Shown here piece after piece: positions 44,204 to 52,517 of a DNA stretch of 64,000 nt. The stretch is from Methanomassiliicoccus luminyensis B10. Lineage in GTDB: Archaea; Thermoplasmatota; Thermoplasmata; Methanomassiliicoccales; Methanomassiliicoccaceae. Under the pieces are notes generated by a model. It was not told the origin of the DNA. It saw nothing but the letters and a program-made list of their open reading frames with translations, and searched no databases. Position 1 is the stretch's first letter; each line of letters begins with the position of its first letter. Position numbers and translations under genes: made by a program. The DNA lies in contig NZ_CAJE01000003.1 in the NCBI RefSeq assembly GCF_000308215.1, positions 1 through 64,000 on the forward strand. Reading direction: 5' to 3'.

Positions 44204-45163
44204 CTAGTCTATGCTTTGAATGTCCTCCGGCAAGGCCGACGCCTTCCAGCCCATGTCGAAGCACCCGATGCCCGCGACCGCTCCGATGGTCCCCCTCTTT
44301 CCGGTGACCTCCACCAGCTGCACCCCGCCCTCCTCGGCCGCCTTGCGGGCGTCCTCGACCTTGAGTATATCGCGCTTCGCCCTCATCCCGTAGTCCTGGA
44401 GCACCGGGGGCACCTTGAGCCCCTGGAATATGGCCAGGGTGGTGTTATCGGAGACGGTGTGCTCCCGGATGTAGCTTATGACGAACTCCGTGAGCTGAGG
44501 CAGGTCCCTCTCCCTGACGGCGAACGATACTCCCACCGAGCAACAGTTGGTGGTCTTCTCCGGCACGTTCGGGTTGAGCTGGATGATCTTGTGCTCTATG
44601 TAGTGGCCGACCGGCGCGGACTTGACCATCTGCAGCATCAGGACCCACGACGCGCCCTTCTCCTTGGTATCGGTATCGTCCACGGCGTAAATGACCCTGA
44701 CCATCTTGGGGGTGACGATGCTGACCTCGACGCGGTGAGCGCCGCCGATCTTGACGTCGTCGGGATACACCGCCTCGATGGTCCCCGGACCCTGGGGCAG
44801 GCAGGCCCCCACGCCGACGCTGGCGCCGGCCAGGCCTACCCAGGTGGTGCGGACATTGTCCCCCTCCACCTTCAGCGACTTGAGCCCCTGGCCCCCCACG
44901 TCCTTGGCGGCCGGCCCGAAGCGCACTTCCCTCTCGCCGATGATGGTGTCCATGATCAGCGTGGTGCCCTCCACCCTGACGTCCTCGATGGCCCCGCCGG
45001 CCCGCTTGCGGTTGACGGCGTCCCATTCCACCGGCCCCTTGGCCATGCAATGCTCGATGATAGTGGCCACGCCGCTCTTCTCGTCCACCATGGTGTACAC
45101 TCCCTGGCAGAACATCTTGCCGAAGCGCTTGGTCACTTCCCCCGGGGTCATGATGTTGGTCAT
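44204..45163 (-). CDS. TiaS-like protein, probable methanogenesis marker protein 11
   Basis: A 319-residue protein with the TiaS-type catalytic signature VIYAVDDTDTKEKGA (DDTD) and the domain order expected for the TiaS-related methanogenesis marker 11 family. TiaS makes agmatinylcytidine in tRNA-Ile2; the marker family is longer at the N-terminus and its function is unknown. Other blocks are NVPEKTTNCCSVGVSFAV and GTIGAVAGIGCFDMGWKASALP. The gene ends with TAG, and the frame continues open into uppS. Its presence is the main methanogen marker of the window. Confidence 0.72.
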   Translation of the reverse strand: MTNIMTPGEVTKRFGKMFCQGVYTMVDEKSGVATIIEHCMAKGPVEWDAVNRKRAGGAIEDVRVEGTTLIMDTIIGEREVRFGPAAKDVGGQGLKSLKVEGDNVRTTWVGLAGASVGVGACLPQGPGTIEAVYPDDVKIGGAHRVEVSIVTPKMVRVIYAVDDTDTKEKGASWVLMLQMVKSAPVGHYIEHKIIQLNPNVPEKTTNCCSVGVSFAVRERDLPQLTEFVISYIREHTVSDNTTLAIFQGLKVPPVLQDYGMRAKRDILKVEDARKAAEEGGVQLVEVTGKRGTIGAVAGIGCFDMGWKASALPEDIQSID

Positions 45164-45436
45164 TAATAATCTCCAGCGGGTTGAACGGGTCAGGATTAAG
45201 GAACTGATAGTTATGACTTTCTCCGATGCTTCGCCTGGCAGCGGCGGCGGAGCGGATGTCTGGACGATCTCTCATCCAGGATCGGCGGACTGTGCTGGAT
45301 GAACGCACGATCATGGGGATGGAAGATGGAGCAGGCCCGGAGGACGATCAACTCCTGACCAACGCCAGATCTAGATCTTCACTTCTCTTTCCCTGATCTT
45401 CTTTTCAGTGTAGATCTTGACATCAGGCCCTTCTGT

Positions 45437-46285
45437 TCATACGAGCTCGACGAACCGCGACGGAAGGTCGCTGAGATCCAGAAGGCGGGACGAGCCGTCC
45501 CTGCGGAAGATCATGAAGCGGCCCTTGACGCCCATGACCTCGCCGATGTGGGTCCCCGCGGTCCCCTCGACCTCCGGCGGGGAGGACGGCCTCTCCGACA
45601 CGGGGTACCGGTCAAGCAACACCAGCTCCGCGCCCAGGGTAGGCCGCCATCGGGAGATGCGGCCGAGATAGGTGCGGTACACGTTCCCCATGATGTCCTT
45701 GGACGGGGGCGATGTCCACTGCCCCGCGATCTTCTTGATGCGTATCTCCTGGGGGATCTTGAACCTCGAGGACACTTCCTTCTCCAGCGTCCTCGCCTCC
45801 ATGCGGTCCCTGCAGTCGAATATCGGCGCGACGGCATCGGCCCCCTGCTCGACGGCGCGCCCCATAAGCCGGCCCTTGCTGGTCATCCCCACCTTGATGA
45901 GGCGGCCGTACAGCGCGAGGTACACCACGTGCAGGCGGCCGCAGAACTCCGGGTGCCCACATCGATCGCCGCTGCACTGCGGCTCGAACACGCACTTCTG
46001 CATCGGGACCCGATCGGCCATGCAGGAGCGGCAGGAGGAGAAGGCGTTCACCCTGAGCCGCTGCGGGCAGGGGCGATAGCCGTCGTCATCGAACCTGCCG
46101 ACGCACCGCTTCTCCTCCGACACCGTCATGCTCAGGCGGTCCAGGGGCAGCTCCTGCACCTCCCCGGCCTCGCCGTCATACACGATGAGGTGAGGCCGGA
46201 AGCCTTCCCAGTGGTAGGACAGGACGTGCTTCGTAACCCCTTCTTTGGAGGGCAGCAAGCGGTCGGCCCGCTCGAACATGACCAC
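45437..46285 (-). CDS. DUF2797 protein with GIY-YIG-like segment
   Basis: A 282-residue protein of the DUF2797 group. The middle has VYLALYGRLIKVGMTSKGRLMGRAVEQGAD, resembling the core of GIY-YIG nucleases, preceded by cysteine pairs CRSC and CSGDRCGHPEFCGRLH that probably bind zinc. Activity is not established for this family. It is a single gene on the minus strand, 275 bases upstream of the marker-11 gene. Confidence 0.75.
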   Translation of the reverse strand: MVMFERADRLLPSKEGVTKHVLSYHWEGFRPHLIVYDGEAGEVQELPLDRLSMTVSEEKRCVGRFDDDGYRPCPQRLRVNAFSSCRSCMADRVPMQKCVFEPQCSGDRCGHPEFCGRLHVVYLALYGRLIKVGMTSKGRLMGRAVEQGADAVAPIFDCRDRMEARTLEKEVSSRFKIPQEIRIKKIAGQWTSPPSKDIMGNVYRTYLGRISRWRPTLGAELVLLDRYPVSERPSSPPEVEGTAGTHIGEVMGVKGRFMIFRRDGSSRLLDLSDLPSRFVELV

Positions 46286-46339
46286 TAATCAAATGAAGTA
46301 TGGATAAGAAAATTTCGGCGGGAGGAGCGAAAGGGACGT

Positions 46340-47014
46340 TCAGTCTTTCTCCTCTTCCTCGACTACCTCTTGCTCTTCCGCCCTGCTGAGGAACTCGGGG
46401 GGCACTTCCTTGATGAGGTAGACGGTCCTGGCGGCCCTCTGTATCTGCAGGCCGGACCCGATGACCGCGACGGTGTCGATCTCCAGGATGATCGGGGACT
46501 CCGTCCTCACCTTTCCGGCGTTGAACGCGTCGGAATAGGTCTTGGAGAGGTGAACGAGCTTGCGGTCGGAGGGCTTCAGCCCCGTCTCCAGGATAATGTC
46601 CGCCTCCTCTGGGGTGGTCGGATAATAGAGATGCTCGGGGATGCTGTCGGTGGGAAGCCTGAGGTCCAGCTCGAGGGAGTGGCCGTAAGTGGCGCGGATG
46701 AGGTCGTTGCTCACTTGGTACCGGCCCTTCGGGTCCGTCTCTATCAGGGCGATGATGTGGTGCGGCCTCAGCCAGTGGTAGCGGGGGTTGTACTTCTTCA
46801 TCGCGGCTATGAAATCACGCATGGACACGAAGCCCTGCTCGTCCATGCTCAGGCCGAACTTCTCGGGGAAATGGCGCAGGGACCCGGCCATGGTCCTTCC
46901 GATGCGCTCCAGCTCCTCGTCGCTCATGAGGAACTTGCCTGCTTCTCCGCAGACGGGACACCGCTCGCCCCGGAAGTAACCGTGCTCAGGACACTCTCGC
47001 AGCATATTCGCCAT
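46340..47014 (-). CDS. kptA: RNA 2'-phosphotransferase (Tpt1/KptA) with N-terminal zinc finger
   Basis: A 224-residue KptA/Tpt1 homologue, which removes an RNA 2'-phosphate using NAD+. The Arg-His-Arg-Arg set can be placed in GSLRHFPEKFGLSMDEQGF, LIRATYGHSLELDL and LQIQRAARTVYLI; the usual LYHGT is LYYPTT here. The N-terminus adds a zinc finger, CPEHGYFRGERCPVCG. Length is near normal apart from an acidic tail. Archaeal function is unclear since tRNA-splicing 2'-phosphates are not made by the archaeal ligase. Confidence 0.82.
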   Translation of the reverse strand: MANMLRECPEHGYFRGERCPVCGEAGKFLMSDEELERIGRTMAGSLRHFPEKFGLSMDEQGFVSMRDFIAAMKKYNPRYHWLRPHHIIALIETDPKGRYQVSNDLIRATYGHSLELDLRLPTDSIPEHLYYPTTPEEADIILETGLKPSDRKLVHLSKTYSDAFNAGKVRTESPIILEIDTVAVIGSGLQIQRAARTVYLIKEVPPEFLSRAEEQEVVEEEEKD

Positions 47015-47394
47015 GAGTATGGAACGGAATTCTTAATACTTTTCGGAGGAACCGAGCCAGGCCTTGACTTTTTCGAAACTGATGACTGGCAGCCCCCGGG
47101 TTCGCCGGGACGGCCGGGAGACTCTCGAAATGATTATTAATTTTTCAGCCCCGCGGGGCCCGAAGCCGGGCAGCGTGTTCTGCGCATGCCCCTCGGCCAG
47201 CAGGTCGCACGTTTTGGTGTTCTCGGAGAATAACAATATATTAACAAAATTGAAATATGGCCGTTGATTACTCGCATGGTCGGCCCAGGAGGGACCTTCT
47301 CCAACTTCCCCACCAAACAGTTTGGGTTTTTCTCCCTGGGCCGATTCCCAAGACGTCGAACCGATCTCTTGATGGGCCGAGCCAGATCTCGCGC
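47015..47394. other. Intergenic region between kptA and folD
   Basis: About 380 bases. AT-rich near 47,230-47,260 (ATAACAATATATTAACAAAATTG), likely the kptA promoter region. No gene or RNA was recognised. Confidence 0.35.
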
Positions 47395-48285
47395 TCAATA
47401 CTCCAGTCCGTTGGCCCGGTACGCCGCCGTCACCGCGTTCATCATGAGCATGACGATGGTCATCGGTCCGACCCCCCCGGGCACGGGGGTGATGTACGAT
47501 GCCTTCTCTTTCACCGCGTCGAAGTCCACGTCCCCCACCCATCGGTAGCCCTTCTTGGCCGTGGGATCGTCCACGCGGTTCGTTCCGACGTCGATCACCA
47601 CCGCTCCCTCCTTGATCATGTCCGCTTTGATGAACCGCGGGGAGCCCATCGCCGCGATGACGATGTCGCCCTGGCGGGTGAAGGACGCGAGGTCCTTGGT
47701 GCGGGAGTGCGCCACCGTGACGGTGGCGTTGGCGCCCCTGGCCTTCTGCATGAGAATGGCCGCAACCGGTTTCCCGACGATGTTGCTGCGCCCCACCACC
47801 ACGACGTGCTTTCCGGCGGGGTCGTTGCCCGAGCGCACAAGCATCTCCTGGATGCCGTGAGGCGTGGCCGGCAGGAACAAAGGGTCGCCGATGAGCATGC
47901 GCCCGACGTTCACGGGATGGAACCCGTCGGCGTCCTTCCCGGGGTCGATGGCGTTCAGCACCTTGTTCTCGTCGATGTGCTTTGGGAGCGGCAGCTGCAC
48001 CAGGAAGCCGTGGACCTGGGGGTCCTTGTTGAGTTCGTCCACCACGGACAGGAGCTTCTCCTCGGTGGTGTCCGCCGGGAGAACGATGGTGCGCGAATAG
48101 ATCCCCAGCTCGTCGCACGCTTTCCCCTTGTTTCGGACGTACTGCTGGGACGCGGGGTCCTCGCCCACGAGGACGACGGCCAGGCCGGGAACGATCCCCT
48201 TGGACCTCAGGTCGGCGATCTTCGCTCTCAGTTCCTGCCTGATCCGCTCGGCGATCTCGGTCCCGCTGATGATCTTGGCCGTCAT
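47395..48285 (-). CDS. folD: FolD: methylene-H4F dehydrogenase / methenyl-H4F cyclohydrolase
   Basis: A 296-residue bifunctional enzyme of the tetrahydrofolate methyl branch: methenyl-H4F cyclohydrolase and NADP-dependent methylene-H4F dehydrogenase. Seen: catalytic Tyr/Lys in QQYVRNKGKACDELG, LVQLPLPKHIDE, KDADGFHPVNVG, the nucleotide loop VVGRSNIVGKPVA and the end ITPVPGGVGPMTI. ATG 48285 gives MTAKIISG. It diverges from the secreted-protein gene; fhs follows on the other strand, so the two folate genes are near but not co-transcribed. Confidence 0.96.
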   Translation of the reverse strand: MTAKIISGTEIAERIRQELRAKIADLRSKGIVPGLAVVLVGEDPASQQYVRNKGKACDELGIYSRTIVLPADTTEEKLLSVVDELNKDPQVHGFLVQLPLPKHIDENKVLNAIDPGKDADGFHPVNVGRMLIGDPLFLPATPHGIQEMLVRSGNDPAGKHVVVVGRSNIVGKPVAAILMQKARGANATVTVAHSRTKDLASFTRQGDIVIAAMGSPRFIKADMIKEGAVVIDVGTNRVDDPTAKKGYRWVGDVDFDAVKEKASYITPVPGGVGPMTIVMLMMNAVTAAYRANGLEY

Positions 48286-48431
48286 GTCTATCTCGGAAAG
48301 GAGTAAAAGCTCGACGCAAATTAACTTTGTCCACCGCCACCGCCGGCTATTCTGCGAAGTCGCTGTCGCCGCGGTCATCGATGTCGAAAATACTTTATCC
48401 TATCCCCATGATAATATTTCTCGGGGAAGAC

Positions 48432-48914
48432 ATGGAAAGGGTTCAGCCGCTGACGTTGATCCTTGCTCTGCTGGCCGTGGGGGTCGCCTGCGGAGTGGCG
48501 GTGGGCTATGCGATGATGGCCGCCTCGGACGACGCTGACGTATGGCCTTACGCGACCCTGACCCCCACCAGGTCGGACGCGGACGTGATCCACTATGACG
48601 TATCGGATGTGAGGGGAAGGGCCAACCCCGTGGTCATGACCGCTCATCTTATCATCGGCCCCGACGGGAGCAACGTGGTAAACAGCTCCAAGTTCACGCT
48701 CCGCGAAGGTGGATACTACGAGGCCAATCTGACATTTGGGGGCGCGTACTTCATCCTCCACCTCCACAATGTGGACGGCGTGCTGTCCGACAGGTCCTTC
48801 CTGGACCTCAGGTACGCCTCCGGGGAGTTTGCGGAGGGAATGCAGTACACCCTGCGGCTCGGGGACGGCAAGAGCGGGGTCACAATCGCATCCGCGTCCT
48901 ACCACGCGACCTGA
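48432..48914 (+). CDS. Secreted or membrane-anchored protein of unknown function
   Basis: A 160-residue protein with one N-terminal hydrophobic helix (LTLILALLAVGVACGVAVGYAMM) followed by a beta-rich extracytoplasmic domain without Cys pairs after the helix. ATG 48432 is preceded by GGGGAAGAC. Tyr- and Gly-rich strands such as GGYYEANLTFGGAYFILHLHN suggest a beta sandwich. No family is recognised. It is 45 bases before fhs and may be co-transcribed. Confidence 0.6.
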   Translation: MERVQPLTLILALLAVGVACGVAVGYAMMAASDDADVWPYATLTPTRSDADVIHYDVSDVRGRANPVVMTAHLIIGPDGSNVVNSSKFTLREGGYYEANLTFGGAYFILHLHNVDGVLSDRSFLDLRYASGEFAEGMQYTLRLGDGKSGVTIASASYHAT

Positions 48915-48959
48915 CGGGCGAACCGTTTTCTAGAATCAAGCCGTTCGGTCCGTACCATC

Positions 48960-50642
48960 ATGAAGGCCGACATAGAGATAGCCCAGGACGCCAAGGCAGA
49001 ACCTATCGAGAAGATAGCCGGGAAGCTCGGCCTCTCGCGTGACGACCTTCATTTCTACGGCCGGTACATGGCCAAGGTCCCCCTCGACGTGCTGAAGCGC
49101 TTCGACGACCGCCCCGACGGGAAGCTGGTCCTGGTCACCGCCATCACCGCCACCAAGGCCGGGGAGGGCAAGACCGTCACGTCCATCGGCCTGATGCAGG
49201 CACTGGGCAGGCTCGGCGTCAACGTGATGGGGGCACTCCGGGAGCCCTCCATGGGGCCGGTGTTCGGAATAAAGGGCGGAGCTACCGGGGGCGGCCTCTC
49301 CCAGGTGTACCCGATGTGGGACATCGACCTGCACTTCACCGGGGACATCCACGCTGTCACGTCGGCCCACAACCTGCTGTCGGCGATGGTGGAGAACAGC
49401 ATCGCCAAGGGGAACCATCTGAGGATCGACCCCACCAGGGTGGTGTGGAAGAAGGCCATCGACATGAACTGCCGCGAGCTGAGGGACATCGTGGTCGGCC
49501 TGGGCGGGAGGACCGCGGGGGGCGTCCCCCGCGAGAGCGGGTTCCTCATCACCGCCGCCTCGGAGATCAGCGCCATATTGGCGCTGGCGACGTCGATACA
49601 GGATCTCCGCGCCCGCCTCGGACGGATGGTGGTGGCATACGACGTGGAGGGGCGGCCGGTGCGCGCGGAGCAGCTGAACTGCGTCGGTGCGATGACCGTC
49701 CTGCTCAAGGACGCCCTGATGCCCAACCTGGTGCAGACCCTGGAAGGGGAGCCGGTGTTCATCCACGGGTTCCCGTTCGCCAACATCGCCCACGGGAACA
49801 ACAGCCTCCTGGCGACCAGGTACGCCCTGAAGCTCGCCGACGTGGTGGTGACGGAGGGCGGGTTCGCCGCCGACCTGGGCGCGGAGAAGTTCTTCGACAT
49901 CGTGTGCCGGAAGGCCGGCTTCCGCCCCGACTGCGCGGTCATCGTCGCGTCCATAAGGGCGCTGAAGATGCACGGGGGCGCCTGCCTGGAGGACGCCACC
50001 AGCTGCGAGCGGTCGGACCTGTCCTCGCTGAGCAGGGGCTTCGCCAACCTCGACAAGCACATCGAGAACGTGCGCAAGTACGGCGTCCCCGTGGTGGTCG
50101 CGGTGAACCGCTTCCCCACCGACCACGCGGACGAGATCGCGCTGGTGCGGGAGCACTGCGCTTCGCTGGGCATCCCCTGCGCTCTTTCCGAGGTGTTCGC
50201 CAGGGGCGGCGAGGGCGGGAGGGAGCTGGCCGAGGCGGTGATGGATGTGATGAGGACCACGCCGAGCCGGTTCCGCCCCCTCTACGACGCCAAGATGTCG
50301 ATAAAGGACAAGATCCGCACCATCGCCACCGAGATCTACGGCGCCAAGGACGTGCGCTACATCGGCACGGCGGAGAGGGACATCCGGGCCATCGAGGCGG
50401 CCAAAAGCAACGAGCTGCCCATCTGCGTGGCCAAGACCCAGCTGTCGATATCGGACGATCCCTCCCTTAAGGGCGCGCCCACCGGGTGGACCCTGACGGT
50501 GAAGGAGGTGCTTCTGTCCGCCGGGGCCGGGTTCATCGTCCCGCTGTGCGGCGACATCATGCTCATTCCCGGCCTGTCCTCCGAACCGGCGGCGGAGAGG
50601 ATCGACATCACCGACGAGGGAAGGATCATCGGGCTGAGCTAG
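48960..50642 (+). CDS. fhs: Formate-tetrahydrofolate ligase
   Basis: A 560-residue ATP-dependent ligase that makes 10-formyl-H4F from formate. Seen: P-loop ITATKAGEGKTVTSIGL, REPSMGPVFGIKGGATGGG, HFTGDIHAVTSAHNLL, and ADVVVTEGGFAADLGAEKFFDI. Length agrees with bacterial enzymes. The C-terminal block KTQLSISDDPSLKGAPTGW is intact, so an active enzyme is expected. With folD it gives the first three steps of the bacterial-type Wood-Ljungdahl methyl branch. Start ATG 48960. Such genes are sporadic in archaea, so acquisition from bacteria is likely, though base composition matches the neighbours. Confidence 0.96.
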   Translation: MKADIEIAQDAKAEPIEKIAGKLGLSRDDLHFYGRYMAKVPLDVLKRFDDRPDGKLVLVTAITATKAGEGKTVTSIGLMQALGRLGVNVMGALREPSMGPVFGIKGGATGGGLSQVYPMWDIDLHFTGDIHAVTSAHNLLSAMVENSIAKGNHLRIDPTRVVWKKAIDMNCRELRDIVVGLGGRTAGGVPRESGFLITAASEISAILALATSIQDLRARLGRMVVAYDVEGRPVRAEQLNCVGAMTVLLKDALMPNLVQTLEGEPVFIHGFPFANIAHGNNSLLATRYALKLADVVVTEGGFAADLGAEKFFDIVCRKAGFRPDCAVIVASIRALKMHGGACLEDATSCERSDLSSLSRGFANLDKHIENVRKYGVPVVVAVNRFPTDHADEIALVREHCASLGIPCALSEVFARGGEGGRELAEAVMDVMRTTPSRFRPLYDAKMSIKDKIRTIATEIYGAKDVRYIGTAERDIRAIEAAKSNELPICVAKTQLSISDDPSLKGAPTGWTLTVKEVLLSAGAGFIVPLCGDIMLIPGLSSEPAAERIDITDEGRIIGLS

Positions 50643-51268
50643 GGCCGCTCCCTCGCTTCCGCGAGCTCGCTCACCACGAACGAGCCGACGTAGGCGAGGT
50701 CCTCGGTGTCCATTATCCTCGAGGCGCTCTCGTCGAACAGCACGTTAGCCGAGCCGCTGACCTCATCGTCGCCCTTCCACAATATGACGGTGACGGGCAG
50801 CCGCGGGAACACCTCGATCTGCGCCGAGGCGTCGCCCTGCCTCAGCTTCCTCGCGCCGAGCGCTCCGGCCGCGGCCATCAATGCTTCGGGTCGATCGGGG
50901 AACAGCTCCCAGATTGCGTCGATGACGCGCTTCTTGAACGCCGCGAAGAACACGTCGCCGCCGGGCAGCTGGCGGAAGGAGATGAGCTTGCCCGTGACCC
51001 CGGCGTCGCCCGCACCGGCGAGATAGAGCACCACCAGCATGCTGGCGATGGGCTCCAGCTCCGCGCCGTTGATGGTGATGGACCGGGACGCCGGGTCGAT
51101 CACGCACCTCCTGCCCATGACCGGGAGCGTTATCTTCTCGCCGTCGAGCTCGGCCCCGGCGCTCTTTGCCTGCGACCTCATGTCCCCGCTCAGGAACCGC
51201 TCCCAGGCCCGGGCCAGCGCCCTCTCGCGGGCATCGTCCTTCAGTCCGGTGAACGCGCCGTCCTTCAC
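50639..51268 (-). CDS. DUF3786-like protein
   Basis: A 209-residue protein that fits the DUF3786 group: a beta-rich N-terminal part with VMGRRCVIDPASRSI, then MLVVLYLAGAG, ISFRQLPGGDVFFAAFKKRVI and VILWKGDDEVSGSANVLFDESAS. The family is found in anaerobes, often near corrinoid or folate enzymes, and its function is unknown to me. GTG 51268 overlaps the stop of the upstream deacetylase gene, so the pair is co-transcribed. Its end overlaps the fhs stop by four bases. Confidence 0.65.
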   Translation of the reverse strand: MKDGAFTGLKDDARERALARAWERFLSGDMRSQAKSAGAELDGEKITLPVMGRRCVIDPASRSITINGAELEPIASMLVVLYLAGAGDAGVTGKLISFRQLPGGDVFFAAFKKRVIDAIWELFPDRPEALMAAAGALGARKLRQGDASAQIEVFPRLPVTVILWKGDDEVSGSANVLFDESASRIMDTEDLAYVGSFVVSELAEARERP

Positions 51269-52095
51269 TGCCCGACCTCCCTGTCGATGTAGTCCTTCAG
51301 GGTGGTGAACTCGATCCCCCGGTCGAGAGCGCCCCGCAGCAGCGCCTTGAGCTCGGCCACGTTGCCGCGCACGCCCTTCTCGTCCACCGGGCCGCCCAGC
51401 CTTTCCACCATGTGCCAGCTGTGGTCCCCCAGGACCAGCAGGCCCTCTCCGAACTGCGAGAACAGGACCTCGTAATCGGCCGGAGGCCTCTTCCCCTCGT
51501 GGAGCGGCCACAGGTATGACTGCAGCTTCTTGCCCCTGCCGTCCACGCCCTGCGCGAGCGGCACCTCCCAGAGCCCGTTGGGGTGCCGGGACGGCGCGAT
51601 CCCGCCGTCCTCGATGGAGCGGATGACCGAGGAATCGTACAGGTACCCGCGCTCCTTCAGCGCATCGAGGACCGTTCCGTCGGCGTGAAGATAGGGGGCG
51701 CGGAACCCCGCTGGCCTCTTGCCGAATAGCTTCTCCAGCGAGGAGGTGCAGGCGTCGATGACCTGCCCGATCTCCCTGGGACCGAGCGGCACCTCATTGC
51801 TCTCTCCGGTGAGGTCCTCGTGGCCGTACCCGTGCCCGGCGATCTCGTGGCCGAACATGAGGTCCCTGAGGTCGACATCGAGGGCGATGCGCTCTGCCGT
51901 CTCGCCCTCCATGAAGAAGGTCCCCCTGATCCCCATATCGTTCAGCGCCTCTACGATCAGCGCGAGGCCGCGGGCCGAAGAGCCGAAGCGCGCGGAAGGG
52001 TCGCCGTCAACCTCTCGGGACACTGCCTTGATCTCGCCCTTCTGGGGCTGATTGACGTCCCGGTCTACGTCCACGGTGAAGGCGGCAAAGCGCAT
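51265..52095 (-). CDS. Polysaccharide deacetylase family protein
   Basis: A 276-residue NodB-type deacetylase. Conserved parts: FTVDVDRDV (metal Asp pair), GTFFMEGETAE, EIAGHGYGHEDLT (His pair H-x3-H), and GFRAPYLHADGTVLDALKERGYLYDSS. It lacks a signal peptide, so a cytoplasmic substrate such as a sugar nucleotide or lipid-linked sugar is possible. ATG 52095 is the family start. It is the first gene of a two-gene unit with the DUF3786-like protein. Confidence 0.85.
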   Translation of the reverse strand: MRFAAFTVDVDRDVNQPQKGEIKAVSREVDGDPSARFGSSARGLALIVEALNDMGIRGTFFMEGETAERIALDVDLRDLMFGHEIAGHGYGHEDLTGESNEVPLGPREIGQVIDACTSSLEKLFGKRPAGFRAPYLHADGTVLDALKERGYLYDSSVIRSIEDGGIAPSRHPNGLWEVPLAQGVDGRGKKLQSYLWPLHEGKRPPADYEVLFSQFGEGLLVLGDHSWHMVERLGGPVDEKGVRGNVAELKALLRGALDRGIEFTTLKDYIDREVGQ

Positions 52096-52202
52096 GAGCG
52101 TTAAATCCGCGGCGAGGTAATTAGCTTTCTGCCTTCAGAGGGACCTAGCTCGGACGCCGCGCTCAAAACGAATAAATATCTCCTCTTGCCAATAGAAAGC
52201 TC

Positions 52203-52508
52203 GTGAATATATCCGCCGACGACCTACAGTGGCGCGAGGAAATGCGCCGGGAAATTACCCGCATCGAGTCGAAGATCGACGATGCTCTGGAGATCCTGAA
52301 GGACATCAGGGGCGCGGTCGGGCCGAGGGATGATCTTATCAAAGAGATTCCGTTCGATGAGGCTTACGAGCTGGCCAGGGAGTTCATCCGGGACCATGAC
52401 ATGGTCGACCCGCTCGAGCTGGCGGTCGAGCTGAGCATCTCCTATGGGCAGGCCCACGACGTCATGCTGAAGCTCCGGGACGACGGGCTCATCGAGCTGG
52501 ACCGTTGA
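52203..52508 (+). CDS. Small protein with coiled coil and winged-helix-like end
   Basis: A 101-residue protein starting at GTG 52203. The first 45 residues form a charged helix (REEMRREITRIESKIDDALEILKDI), and the last 45 resemble a winged helix, with AVELSISYGQAHDVMLKLRDDGLIELD as recognition helix and wing. This suggests a small DNA-binding regulator. It ends 10 bases from the convergent surface-protein gene. Confidence 0.6.
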   Translation: MNISADDLQWREEMRREITRIESKIDDALEILKDIRGAVGPRDDLIKEIPFDEAYELAREFIRDHDMVDPLELAVELSISYGQAHDVMLKLRDDGLIELDR

Positions 52509-52517
52509 AAGGCACGG

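Noticed and set aside
44204-44206. Pyrrolysine read-through joining the marker-11 gene to uppS
   Set aside because: TAG also ends the ThiI-like gene, fhs and others here, and no fusion of these families is known; kept only as an alternative within a finding.
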